From assembly GCA_965200045.1 (NCBI GenBank), contig OZ241330.1:1426001-1490000 (forward strand): DNA of 64,000 bases, in the 5' to 3' direction. The notes under the pieces are model-generated. The model worked only from the letters and a program-made list of their open reading frames with translations. It had not been told where the DNA came from and ran no database searches. The translations under genes and the position numbers were made by a program. The DNA is from Bin25 sp026709415. Lineage in GTDB: Bacteria > Bacteroidota > Bacteroidia > Flavobacteriales > Flavobacteriaceae. Shown here in pieces: positions 54,357 to 63,783 of the stretch; position 1 is the first letter of the stretch; each line of letters begins with the position of its first letter.

Positions 54357-56525
54357 TCATCCATGAAATTGTTGGAACTGAAGATAATCTAGTATATAAA
54401 GAGATTGAGAACGATAACTCTTTGAGGCAATTGGATTTTTTGCTATCGATGATAAGAGGTGCGCTAAGTCTAGATCAAATAATTTCTTTCTCAGACAATA
54501 ATCAAGGCATTCAATACCTCTTTTACCTATCATTTAAGTACAGATGAACAAAAAGAAATTGCAAGTGTAGGTGTAAATGAGTTTACTAATTTACTGCCGT
54601 ATGTACTCACATTTATATCTAAAATCGAAAGTGTAGAGATTATAAATAATGTTGAAGGCAAAAAACTGACTTTTACGAGTAGACAGAACCCTGAGAAGGC
54701 TCAATTACATACAATTGAAATGAATGACAATGGCAATATTTCATTCATTAATATTCTAAAATCATCAACTGACAGAACTTCTATTGCAGCTGAAGGGATT
54801 AAAAAAGGAGATGAATATTATATGCAGAGTCTCGATGGAAAGCCCAGACTCTATTGTGATTTTCCAATGATAGGTACAGAAGACTTTTATTTCCCTATAG
54901 TTATAAACAGCTTCTATTTTAATCCATTAACTGAACGAGATGGTATATGGCTTAAACGAGACGACGATAAGGAGGTTCAGGAAAACCGTGAAATATTGTT
55001 AGAAGCTCTGAAATTATATAAAGACCTGGTAACAAATATTTCAGCAAAGCCATATTTTAATTTATTTTTTGTTGCTGACTCCAGAATGCCTAATACACTT
55101 GAAAAATTCTTTAATAGAGAATGGTATAAAGATAATATTCAAAGTTCACTACGTTCATTTCTTTGGGAAGCCACTATTGTTGAAACAGAAAAATCCAAAG
55201 AAAAATCAAAGCTAGATAGTATTTGGTTTCCAGATAAAAGCTATTCTTCTGAAGTACAAAATAAATTATGGTCTTTCACTTTTGACCTTTTCCCCAGCTC
55301 TTTATGTAAACAACAACACATTCCATTCTGGAACGATATAAGTTGGAACGACTGGAAAAGACTAGATTATATAGGTCTTGTTAAGGATGTGGAAAAGCAA
55401 GAAAGCATAGATAAATTATCTAAATCTCTCGAAAAGCCTGAGGAAGAAACGTTTGAATGGTTCAATGATTTCGGAAAATTTATTTTGGTAGTAGAAACAA
55501 ATAGTATCCTATTTGAAAAGCATAAAGTAATACCCAATAAAAATGGCATATTTTGTCTCAAAGACTCCATTTATGTTGATGAAATCAATGATTCAAAACT
55601 TTTAGAGGTTATAGAATTATTGGGTGAAGATTGGAATAACCTATTAATTCATCAAAAAGTAGGTTTTGGAAATTATAAGGCAAAAAATCTTAAAAATATT
55701 GCAGAAGAAATCTCGAATTTTTTAAAACATTCTAAAAAAGATGCTGATGATGAGATTAAGGCAATCAGTCTACTATCAGAATGGTTTGAGGAAAACCCTA
55801 AAAATGCTAAAGAATACTTTTCATATTACTATGACAAAAGAGCTGAGCTCTTTATGAATACAATTTCAGATAAGGATAGTCTTTACAAGGTAATGCGCAG
55901 TAATACGGACTTAGGTAAATTATCTGAAATGGCAAGTGCTATAGATAAAGACCCCGAATGGATTAATAGATTTAATCAAGCAGAGGAATTTTCGAATTTA
56001 TTGAAGGAGTACAATGTAACAAGTATTTCAGAATTAAGTGCTGCTTTGGAAAGTGCATCAACTTCTGTCCCTTTTAAAGCAGAAATTACACAAGAGGACT
56101 TAGCCAGTTTAGGAGTTACTTCTATTGAAGAACTTGAAGAAGCGTTAATGGATAAAGATTTAGCAAACTTATTCAGCCATACATCAACTCCAAATGTGAA
56201 GATGTTCTTATATGCTCAACAACTTATTGATAGGTCAGTGAGACGAATAATTGAACATTTGGAAGCGCACCCAGAATACGACTGTTCAAATCTAGAAGAG
56301 CTTGCGAAAAGTGTTCTTGGTGGAATAACTAAAAATGGTATAGAAGTAACCATTGTGATAAGGCCATCTGATAACGGTCAAGTTATTATATATTACTCAT
56401 CTGAGAAAGACGTACTTGACTACGAGAATGCCGAGTTATGGATTGATAATGGAGTGAGTAAACCGAGGCACCTTACGCTAGGCAACATTTTAAAAACCAC
56501 TGGCATTAATAAAATACCTGTTTAA
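54353..56525 (+). pseudogene. Sacsin/Hsp90-like protein without its ATPase domain (5' part broken)
   Basis: A short frame (54353-54547; MIIHEIVGTEDNLVYKE... DNNQG) is followed one frame away by IKAFNTSFTYHLSTDEQKEIAS and then 601 open residues from 54720. The segments FNTSFTYHLS, LLPYVLTFISKIESVEI, FPMIGTEDFYFPIVINS, and DRDGIWLKRDD-type stretches resemble the region after the GHKL ATPase in sacsin-like (Hsp90-like) bacterial proteins. The N-terminal ATPase (NAxD/GxGxG box) is missing. The C-terminal half has helical repeats (ITQEDLASLGVTSIEELEEAL). It may be a truncated or rearranged chaperone-like defence protein. Confidence 0.5.
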
Positions 56526-56527
56526 TA

Positions 56528-56917
56528 ATGAATATTACTGAAGAAGTAAAAAACCTGATAGGTCAACCTGAAAATCAATCACTTGAATATAAGGCAGTAC
56601 TTCCACCCTCTCGAACCATTGCTCAAATTATAAGCTCTTTTGCCAATACAGATGGAGGTTTTTTGATTTTGGGTGTAACGGATGACCAACAAATTAATGG
56701 TATATCAACAGATTTTCACGCCAATGGAATTGTGCATAAGGCACTCGATTCGTTATCAACTAAACCGCAAGCGGTATATGAGTATATTAGTATAAATGGG
56801 AAGAAACTCTATGTTGTTAAAGTTCAAAAATCCAACACTAAAGTCACTTTAGAAGATAAGGTATACATTAGGGTTAAAGATAGGACTACACTTTCTAATC
56901 CAGTAAGGTTGTTGTGA
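56528..56917 (+). CDS. AlbA_2/Schlafen-domain protein with a 3' end derived from traG sequence
   Basis: 129 residues starting 2 bp after the sacsin-like stop. The AlbA_2 domain is complete: ENQSLEYKAVLPPSRTIAQIISSFANTDGGFLILGVTDD, then LYVVKVQKSNTKVTLEDKVYIRVKDRT. The last ~10 residues (TLSNPVRLL) are encoded by DNA that, read on the other strand, is traG (HNNLTGLESVV). The gene therefore lost its natural end by recombination at about 56880. Such domains bind nucleic acid or ATP and often partner large ATPases in defence operons. Confidence 0.75.
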   Translation: MNITEEVKNLIGQPENQSLEYKAVLPPSRTIAQIISSFANTDGGFLILGVTDDQQINGISTDFHANGIVHKALDSLSTKPQAVYEYISINGKKLYVVKVQKSNTKVTLEDKVYIRVKDRTTLSNPVRLL

Positions 56918-58464
56918 ATGGACTTTAATTGATTCAGGTCGTGGCTCGACAGGTTCAATCGCTTTTGAAGTTCTTCGTACCCTTTTTCGTTCCGAAGGCT
57001 GTAAATGACCTGTGTGTTCTCCAGAATACTGGCCGACGTGGAATTGTTTGGTAATTGGTTGATGGATTAATAATCCCAATGGCCCCATTTTGTTTTCGTA
57101 TGGCCTGATAATAGAATTCCACGCTTTCCAGAACATTATCGAATTTGAGCTGTTTGGCAAACTCATCAAATAGGATAATACCCCTTTCAGAACGGTTTCT
57201 CCAGATGGTACGCTGGATAGCTGATTTGATGAGCTTCAGCATTACGGAAAGGATTTCCTTGTTGTCCTTCACTTCATCCAGTTCAAAGACAATCATTCGC
57301 TTATCCTCAATTTTATAAGTCTGGTCTTTGTTCACATTGAAGAGGAAACTGTACAAACCACCATCCACATATTCCGAAAGGATATGTAGGAAGTTGTATA
57401 CACTGAAATGCTCTTCCCTTATATTAAGAGCCTCTGTGAGACTATCCTTTTTATCATTTATAAATTGATACAAAGAGGCTAGTGAATGATTCGACCGAAT
57501 GTGTTTGTAATAGTGGAGTAGCACTTTTTTAATGGTCACTTCCTTAGCTTTTGAGACCTGGCTGCCCTCAGCCAATAGTTCCAATAGGAAAATGGCAAGG
57601 TCTTCCAATCGCTCAGGGGTCATATCCGCTTCATTGGAAATGTAAAAGGGATTGATGCCCAAATTCTTTCCCTGGTCATATCTCAGAATGATATGGTTTT
57701 CATTCAGGTTCAATCCCAATCCATCAATAAAGCCCTGATGGAAAACAAAATCATCCGAAGTAAATTTGTCATTGGTTTTACTGCTTTGTACTACATCACC
57801 GAAACAGAGTTCGCTATTTACAGCCAACACGTCAAAATGGTTCTCCCCAATTTCAATCACAGATTTCCCACCTCGGCGGGCAGGGTTCAATTGAATATCC
57901 GTATCAAAGCCCTCATTCAACCCATTGAAGTATGCATTGGTCAATTCAAGGATTTCATCTTGGCTCATTGGTTTATAGACACTTTATGGCTGTTGTTGAT
58001 AAAGGAAACCGCATCATTTACCGAAGCAATAAACTCTTGGACATTATGGTCCAGTTGTTTGTGAATGCTCTTTTCCACTTTTCGGAAAGGGTTGGTAAAC
58101 TTGGAAGCATTCAATGCTCTGTCCAAAGGCAGTATGAAGTACAAATAAGATTGATGGGTTAGGCACTCCCTTCCCTTAAAATATCGATAGGTTGCTTTTT
58201 CCAAAAAGCTTTTGTTTGGCAGATTATTGGGCTCATAGAGGCTTTTTTGTAGATATCCTGCTTATGGATAACCGTACTTGTTGGTAAAGATTTGAATGCC
58301 TGAAGCCAAGAGCCGTGTATATCTTCAAAATCGGTTGAGGACAGAGAATAGATTTCTGGCAGTTCTGCTTTATAACACAATACTACATTGCCATTATTGG
58401 CAAAAACAATGTGCTTTTCTATGCTCAGGATAGGATGATATGCGGATAGGTTAATTTTCTTCAT
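56885..58464 (-). pseudogene. traG: Conjugative transposon TraG (VirB4-type ATPase), frameshifted and internally deleted
   Basis: The minus-strand pieces follow the TraG order. MKKINLSAYHPILSIEKHIVFANNG and LPTSTVIHKQDIYKKAS form the N-terminal part; a frameshift follows near 58180, then KGRECLTHQSYLYFIL and another near 57966. VFHQGFIDGLGLNLNENHII jumps directly to YDQGKNLGINPFYIS, removing the region that carries the Walker A box. Walker B GIILFDEFAKQL and NPSTNYQTI remain. One more frameshift (~57055) leads to SILENTQVIYSLRNEKGYEELQKR. It is dead, and its end is fused to the AlbA gene. Confidence 0.8.
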
Positions 58465-58693
58465 ATTGGAGTTGACTTTCTCGTTTGTTACTGATGGTGG
58501 CTAGGAATACTTTTTTAAAATGTAATAAGGCTGGGTATTTGGTCAGTTGTGTCAATACCACATAGAGGCCTCCGTTAAAAATGAATACCGATATGATGAC
58601 TAAAAAGCTGAAGGAAAAGATGATGAACAGTAATGACCCGATGACCGATGTCATCATCAAAGCGAACAATGAAATGGGCAACCCCATTATCAC
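58451..58693 (-). CDS. VirB3/TraF-like small membrane protein of a conjugation system
   Basis: 80 residues with two hydrophobic helices (SLFALMMTSVIGSLLFIIF, FLVIISVFIFNGGLYVVL) and a polar tail ending QLQYEEN. In-frame sequence upstream (IYKDIRKRAVIMGLPISLF) suggests the natural start lies a little further up; K-x-x-R-x-x-GLPxxLF is typical of the TraF/DUF4133-like VirB3 analogue. It directly precedes and overlaps the TraG relic by 14 bp, the VirB3-VirB4 order of type IV secretion systems. Confidence 0.5.
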   Translation of the reverse strand: MIMGLPISLFALMMTSVIGSLLFIIFSFSFLVIISVFIFNGGLYVVLTQLTKYPALLHFKKVFLATISNKRESQLQYEEN

Positions 58694-58735
58694 TGCTCGC
58701 TTTCGGATATCCTTATAGATTTAGTAGCGTTTCAT

Positions 58736-58948
58736 CTACACTACGATACCTATGAGATAGGTGAATATGCCCACTACTGCACCTGCAATAAGTACAAAGA
58801 CCAATACACGGGTAATTCCTTTTTTGAGGTCTGCATTTTCACCAAAAAAGTGTCCTGCATTGAACAGGAAGCCTATTAGCAAGATGACTCCCAGAATAAT
58901 GGGAAAGATGGCTCTTATGGCTGAACTTCCCCCCTCTTTTGTTTCCAT
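58736..58948 (-). CDS. VirB2/TraE-like small membrane protein
   Basis: 70 residues, mostly two membrane helices (AIFPIILGVILLIGFLFNAG and VLVFVLIAGAVVGIFTYLIG) joined by a short polar loop (ENADLKKG), the layout of VirB2-type pilin or TraE proteins. Position just before the TraF/VirB3-like gene supports this; sequence alone does not. Without a working TraG it cannot serve conjugation. Confidence 0.45.
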   Translation of the reverse strand: METKEGGSSAIRAIFPIILGVILLIGFLFNAGHFFGENADLKKGITRVLVFVLIAGAVVGIFTYLIGIVV

Positions 58949-59169
58949 GACCTAGAAAAAGCCCTTTTTTCGACCACTGAATTCTTCAAAATGGTTGCAT
59001 TTTTAATTCAACGTCTCTTGGATTGAAAGATCCGAACCAGGATGGGGTCTTTTTGAGGATGTTTTCAAAAATCAGTGTACCCATGTCTTTTTTCATCAAT
59101 ATTCACTATTTATTCCTTTATCTATCTTACTTTTACATTGTTTTTATTTCCTATTTGTACCCCTGTATC

Positions 59170-60867
59170 TCGATCCGATTCCCAACCGAAATGGCCCCTT
59201 CACTTACTTGATTCGACGATCTCATCGCCTCGGTAAGAAAATCGTCAAAACCACTCTGGCCAATGTGACCCCACTCGGTCCCGACATCATGCCCGATCTC
59301 CAGTTGTTGCTGCGAGGCGGAAAAGTCGTGACAAACATCCGAGACGTCTTTGATGTCCTCAGCAACAAAGCTCATGGTCATGTCGCCGTGGTTCTCGGCA
59401 TGATGGACCCCATGAGGCTTGCCGGCTTTGATCGCTCCCAAAAACACGCGTTTTCGCCGCTTGGTGTTGGGCATGATTGCGGCTCGGGTCCTCCAACCGA
59501 CCAGCAAACTGGCCAGCAGCAGCCTGCTGGACCAGGAGAGTTGTTCCACCACGCTCCATGCCTTACGAGGCCTCAAGCGGGTGAATGAAGATCCTTTGGA
59601 TGAGGCGATGGATACGCTGGCCCAGCAGAAAAGCCGGATCGAATGTGCCTTAGCTCAAAAACATTTTGGGGAAGGGAGATTGGTGCTTTATGATACCACC
59701 AGTCGCTCTGTGGAAGGCACCCAAAATGAATGGGCGGCTGATGGCTCCAATCGGGATAAGAAAAAGGGGAAACAACCAATGGTCATCGGGTTGATGACCG
59801 ATGGTCAAGGCTGTCCTGTTTCGGTGGAGGTGTTTCCAGGGAATACCTCAGACGCAGCGACGCTGGGAACGCCAATCACCAAAATCCAAAAAACCTTTGG
59901 TTTGCAACAGGTGGTCTTGGTGGGCGATCAGGGCATTCTCCAACAAAAGGCCATCCAACAGGAGGTCTTGCCTTTGGGATGGGATCACGGGCATGAACAA
60001 AAAGCAAATCGAGCGTGTCTTGTGGGCACAAGAGCATCCCCGTGGTTTGTTTGATGAAAGGAACTGGTGTGAGGTGAAGCACCCTGATTTCCCCATGATC
60101 GTTTGATCTTGTGTCGCCATTCCTGGCAAGCCCAGCACCACCGAGAAAAGCGGAGGGCTCTCATCGCCAAAACCAAAGAAAAACTGGAGGTTATTGTGGC
60201 GGCCACCCAGCGGAAACAAAGAACGCTGAAAGACCAAGCCGCCATTGGGCTTCGGGTGGGGCGAGTGGCCCATCAATATCGGATGAACCCGTATTTTGTG
60301 TTTACGATCCGGGAAGGGCATTTTTCCTATCAGTTGGATGAACCTCATCTTCAAAAGGCTGAAGCCTTGGATGGGTTGTACGCCATTCGTTCGAGTTTGA
60401 AAAAAGAGCCCCAAGCTCCAGCCTTGGTGTGGAATGACAAGCGGTTAGCGACCGTTGAAATGGCCTTTCGGGTCATGAAATCCCTTTCCTTACCAATCCG
60501 TCCCATCCATCATCGAAAGAAAGCCAGAATCGAGGCCCATGTGTTGTTGTGCATGCTGTCCTACGATGTCCGGTACCATTGGCAACAAAAGCTGGCTCCT
60601 CTCCTATTTGCCGAAGAGGATTTAGAGCCAAAGCGAGTCGATCGACACGATCGCATCACGCCGGCCAAGCCCACGCCACAAGCTCGAAAGAAAGCCACCA
60701 CTAAAAAGAATGGTCAAAAACGTCAAGTCAAGAGTTTGGAGGCCTTGATGGAAGAGCTTTCGGGATTGAATCGTTTGGTGGTGCCACCCAAAATCGCCAT
60801 CAAGGAACAAAAAGAAGTCATCATGATGGATGGCCAAACATCCATCCAGAAAGAGGCCTTCCAATGA
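59170..60867 (+). pseudogene. IS1634-type (IS4 superfamily) transposase, broken by several frameshifts
   Basis: Three overlapping frames add up to one ~560-residue transposase. LGKKIVKTTLANVTPLGPDIMPDL...LLRGG is the typical start. MIAARVLQPTSKLASSSLL, LVLYDTTSRSVEG (first Asp), VIGLMTDGQGCPVSVEVFPGNTSDA and VVLVGDQGIL (second Asp) form the core. VFTIREGHFSYQLDE..., LDGLYAIRSSL, VEMAFRVMKSLSLPIRPIHH (Glu) and HVLLCMLSYDVRYHW form the C-terminal part. Frame changes lie near 59420 and between 60050 and 60110. The GC content is far above the flanks. No reliable terminal repeats were found. Confidence 0.85.
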
Positions 60868-60936
60868 TTCAACATTCAGTCTCTCTAGTTTAGGGGGCAA
60901 CCGAGCAAACCCTCCTCAATCATCTTCTCTTGGGAT

Positions 60937-61122
60937 TCATTTGTATCCGAAAGCAGGTGCCCTATCATGGTCTATGGAGACCGATGAAAAGTTCAAAAAG
61001 AGGGGAAGTTCAGTTATGGTATCGGAAACATCGTTAACGGAATCTTCGATACCTCCAATCTGAGCAAAAGTGGTATTGGAAATGAGCAGTAAAAAAGCGG
61101 TCAGGAATAGTGATTTTTTCAT
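60937..61122 (-). CDS. Short secreted-protein N-terminus, probably truncated
   Basis: 61 residues: a good signal peptide (MKKSLFLTAFLLLISNTTFAQ) followed by IGGIEDSVNDVSDTI and then sequence that runs into DNA beside the IS1634 relic. Likely the start of an exported, possibly conjugation-related protein cut by the insertion or a deletion. Function unknown. Confidence 0.4.
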   Translation of the reverse strand: MKKSLFLTAFLLLISNTTFAQIGGIEDSVNDVSDTITELPLFLNFSSVSIDHDRAPAFGYK

Positions 61123-61287
61123 GTCGAAATTAATTTAAAATTTGTTGGATTTCGTTGTTTGAAAAATACATTATATTGAATATCAAAATACTGATAATCA
61201 GTATTTTGTGAATAAAATATTATTTAAATCCAATTGATTTTCAATGATGTGAATTGACATCAAATCGTATTAAAAATTGAAGCGACT

Positions 61288-61553
61288 ATGTTGATAACTC
61301 TAAAACTTTTGAATCTCTCAACGCTCAAAAACGTCAGTTTTCTGATTTTACTGTTAAAAATGTGTTTCGTTTTTGGTCAGAAAAAAGTCGTGGTCATTGA
61401 CCCAGGTCATGGTGGAATTGATTCAGGTGCAATTGGTGTAAATGCTACCTATGAAAAGAAGTTGTAAATCTGAATGAAGAACTTCTTAGGACAGTTCAAT
61501 TTTACAGGCTAAACAAGTTTTTAAGACCTAATTACTCAGAGCGGTTTAGTTGA
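61288..61553 (+). pseudogene. N-acetylmuramoyl-L-alanine amidase, N-terminal relic
   Basis: After a hydrophobic leader the frame reads KKVVVIDPGHGGIDSGAIGVNATYEK, the zinc-binding start of Amidase_3 (IDPGHGGxDxGAxG). It then stops at TAA. One base away the expected continuation EVVNLNEELLRTVQFYRLNK runs to a TGA at 61551-61553. The rest of the enzyme is absent, and the relic overlaps the 3' end of the CBASS cap3 gene on the opposite strand. Confidence 0.75.
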
Positions 61554-61990
61554 ATGATCCTTTTACCGTCGAAATAACAAACATAAAAGCTCTTGCGACC
61601 TACAATAATCATAATTAGAAAATCCTCATTGATACGGTTTTTATTAAACTGATTTTTTATCATTTTAACATCTGTTCCTGATGGCGTGGGACAGTCCTCT
61701 GGGTGCGTGTGCCATTCTCCCAAATATATGGTTTTACCATTACTGTTTAAAAATTCATAGTCAATAAAAAGTTGCGCTAATCTTTTATCCCTAAAAAAGT
61801 TAAATCGATGGCTTTTATCAAATTTTGTGGGAGTTGATGCTTTTTTTATAACAATACTATCATTGTCATAACACTGACCAAGCAAAATACCTCCTTTTTC
61901 CAATTTCCTTCCAGTTTGCCTGAAATGGCGAAAGACATTCAGAACCCCGTCATCAATGGCTACATCAATATTTCCATCCGAAAAAGTCAT
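61532..61990 (-). CDS. cap3: CBASS Cap3: JAMM/JAB-family isopeptidase
   Basis: 152 residues. The JAMM metalloprotease motif is complete: Glu31 in EKGGILLG, then H94-T-H96-P in EWHTHPEDCPTPSGTD with Ser104 and Asp107. In type II CBASS this enzyme removes the conjugated CD-NTase from its targets, limiting activation. Its ATG overlaps the cap2 stop (61987-61990), and it is last in the minus-strand operon. Homologous JAB proteins also accompany other bacterial ubiquitin-like systems, but the CD-NTase end upstream points to CBASS. Confidence 0.85.
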   Translation of the reverse strand: MTFSDGNIDVAIDDGVLNVFRHFRQTGRKLEKGGILLGQCYDNDSIVIKKASTPTKFDKSHRFNFFRDKRLAQLFIDYEFLNSNGKTIYLGEWHTHPEDCPTPSGTDVKMIKNQFNKNRINEDFLIMIIVGRKSFYVCYFDGKRIIQLNRSE

Positions 61991-63783
61991 AGTTCATTTT
62001 GAATTAAACTGTATCTCTCAAAGGATTCACTTCTTAAACCTATATCCAGTTTCTTCGCCATGTCAATATCACCAATCCATGTAAAAAAAGAACTTCGGGT
62101 ATTTCCTTGCTCAATAATCTCAAAAATCTTTGGGTGCACTGAAGACAAAAAAAGTGACAGGTGTGCAGATGAATAAGGTGAATAGGTGCTTTGACAACCA
62201 CTCTCCTTTAGAATGAAAAGATTTCTTTTCCCTTCAAATTCCCCTGGTTCAATAACAGAAAACCTATATTTAAAAACATCTTCAAATAGTTCATCCAATT
62301 TTGGAAGGTTATCCGGATGTAAGTACAACAACTGGCCGCCTATCAAGTATGGCTCTACCCAAAGAATAAAAACAGGCTTTTTGAGCTTTCCTTTTTCCAA
62401 TTCGTCTATAAACCATTTCTCCAGGTTTAACTTTCCCAGACACAAAAAAATATAATCCTGCTCATTTACCTCCTGTTCATCCTCGTTGTAAAAATCAAAG
62501 ATGGAAGATTCACTTATGTGGACTCTTTGGCCTGGGAGCTTGTGTTTTAAAAAAGTCTTTACCGCAATTGCCTTATTCTGGTTCAAGTATTGAAAACCCA
62601 ATAGATGGCGCTTTATGTTTTCAGAGCTTAACTTGTCCGTGTCGATCAAAGTAAATTCAGGATTGTTAAGGTTGTTGAGCAGGTTCACCAGATATGACCC
62701 CACGCTGCCAATTCCGGCAACAAGAAACTTGTAATTACTTGAAGGTATAGCTTCAGTAGCAGTTCTCTTTATGAGTCTTTGCTCATTAAGATTTTCCAAA
62801 GAGAAGCGTTTCACATATTTTTTGTGGCCTGGGAATCCTTTTTTGAAAGTTAGGTTAAATGGTGTGAGTTCACTTTTGCGAAATCCATTTATCTTGGAAT
62901 TGACTTCTGGATATATCCAACCCAAATAATGTGTCTCACCTGCAATGGTTTTTGAAAAAACTAATATTCTTTTGGAGTTTCTATTGTAATACTCTTTGAA
63001 GTTTTTTGTGTCCTCCCTGTATACAAACCCAAGGCTTTCCATACAGTTTAATGCAAAAGGGGGATGGCTTATTTCTTGATTGCCTCCAACAAAAAAGACC
63101 TCATATTCTTTAGGTTTAAAGTCCATTTTTTCCAAATATTCCCTGTAGGGACCAACCAAATCTTCTTCTTTGTTGTATAGAATACCTGATACAATTTTGT
63201 CCTTTTCGGTGGATTTGATCTCATAGGTCAACAATAATAACGAGTCGTGTCTTGTTGGCACTTCGGATATAATTGAATAAATGGGTTCGCTGAACAGCTT
63301 GTCCTTTGAGTTTCCGGATGTGTTCCAATAGGCCATGAATTCGTCTTCGAAGTCCTCTGTATTTTCCCCTTTGATTCCTTGTATTAAGGTCTGTTTCGCC
63401 TTTTCCAATTGATCAAGTATGATTCCTGATGGATTGGACTGGTCCACAATCACAAACTCATCAAAAACACAGACATCATTTCTCAAAAAAGAGGAGTGAG
63501 GAACATATCCCAGTTTTTCAAAATCGTTTTTATCATAGTATATTTTGACAGGCTCTAGGGGAAATTGTTTTGTAAAGGCAATGTACATGGTAAGCTCTTC
63601 TACCAACCACACCGATTTTATGTCATCATATAATCCGGTATTGACTTGCCAGATCTCACAATATTCCTTGGCCTCTAAAAAGTTTGCTTCCTTTGGATCG
63701 GCAAGTACTTCTATTTCATCGTCAAGAATATTCTTTACTTCGGCTAATGTATTTTTTCTTATTTGGCTAAAACGATCTGACAT
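61987..63783 (-). CDS. cap2: CBASS Cap2: fused E2-like and E1-like ubiquitin-transfer enzyme
   Basis: 598 residues. Residues 1-~150 resemble an E2 fold, with a candidate catalytic Cys105 in VPHSSFLRNDVCVFDEF. The middle is a linker domain. From about 345 an E1/ThiF adenylation domain follows: FLVAGIGSVGSYLVNLL (GxGxxG), LIDTDKLSSENIKRHLLG, and near the end KESGCQSTYSPYSSAH, which offers the E1 Cys. Cap2 activates and attaches the C-terminus of the CD-NTase to cellular targets, priming second-messenger synthesis upon phage attack. Starts at the stop of the CD-NTase frame. Confidence 0.88.
   Translation of the reverse strand: MSDRFSQIRKNTLAEVKNILDDEIEVLADPKEANFLEAKEYCEIWQVNTGLYDDIKSVWLVEELTMYIAFTKQFPLEPVKIYYDKNDFEKLGYVPHSSFLRNDVCVFDEFVIVDQSNPSGIILDQLEKAKQTLIQGIKGENTEDFEDEFMAYWNTSGNSKDKLFSEPIYSIISEVPTRHDSLLLLTYEIKSTEKDKIVSGILYNKEEDLVGPYREYLEKMDFKPKEYEVFFVGGNQEISHPPFALNCMESLGFVYREDTKNFKEYYNRNSKRILVFSKTIAGETHYLGWIYPEVNSKINGFRKSELTPFNLTFKKGFPGHKKYVKRFSLENLNEQRLIKRTATEAIPSSNYKFLVAGIGSVGSYLVNLLNNLNNPEFTLIDTDKLSSENIKRHLLGFQYLNQNKAIAVKTFLKHKLPGQRVHISESSIFDFYNEDEQEVNEQDYIFLCLGKLNLEKWFIDELEKGKLKKPVFILWVEPYLIGGQLLYLHPDNLPKLDELFEDVFKYRFSVIEPGEFEGKRNLFILKESGCQSTYSPYSSAHLSLFLSSVHPKIFEIIEQGNTRSSFFTWIGDIDMAKKLDIGLRSESFERYSLIQNEL

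Noticed and set aside
59848..60414. 188-codon minus-strand ORF in the IS1634 region
   Set aside because: Antisense of clear transposase sequence; high GC content makes long shadow ORFs likely.
59000..60900. Terminal inverted repeats for the IS1634-type element
   Set aside because: Candidate ends share only short interrupted matches, so I give no element borders.
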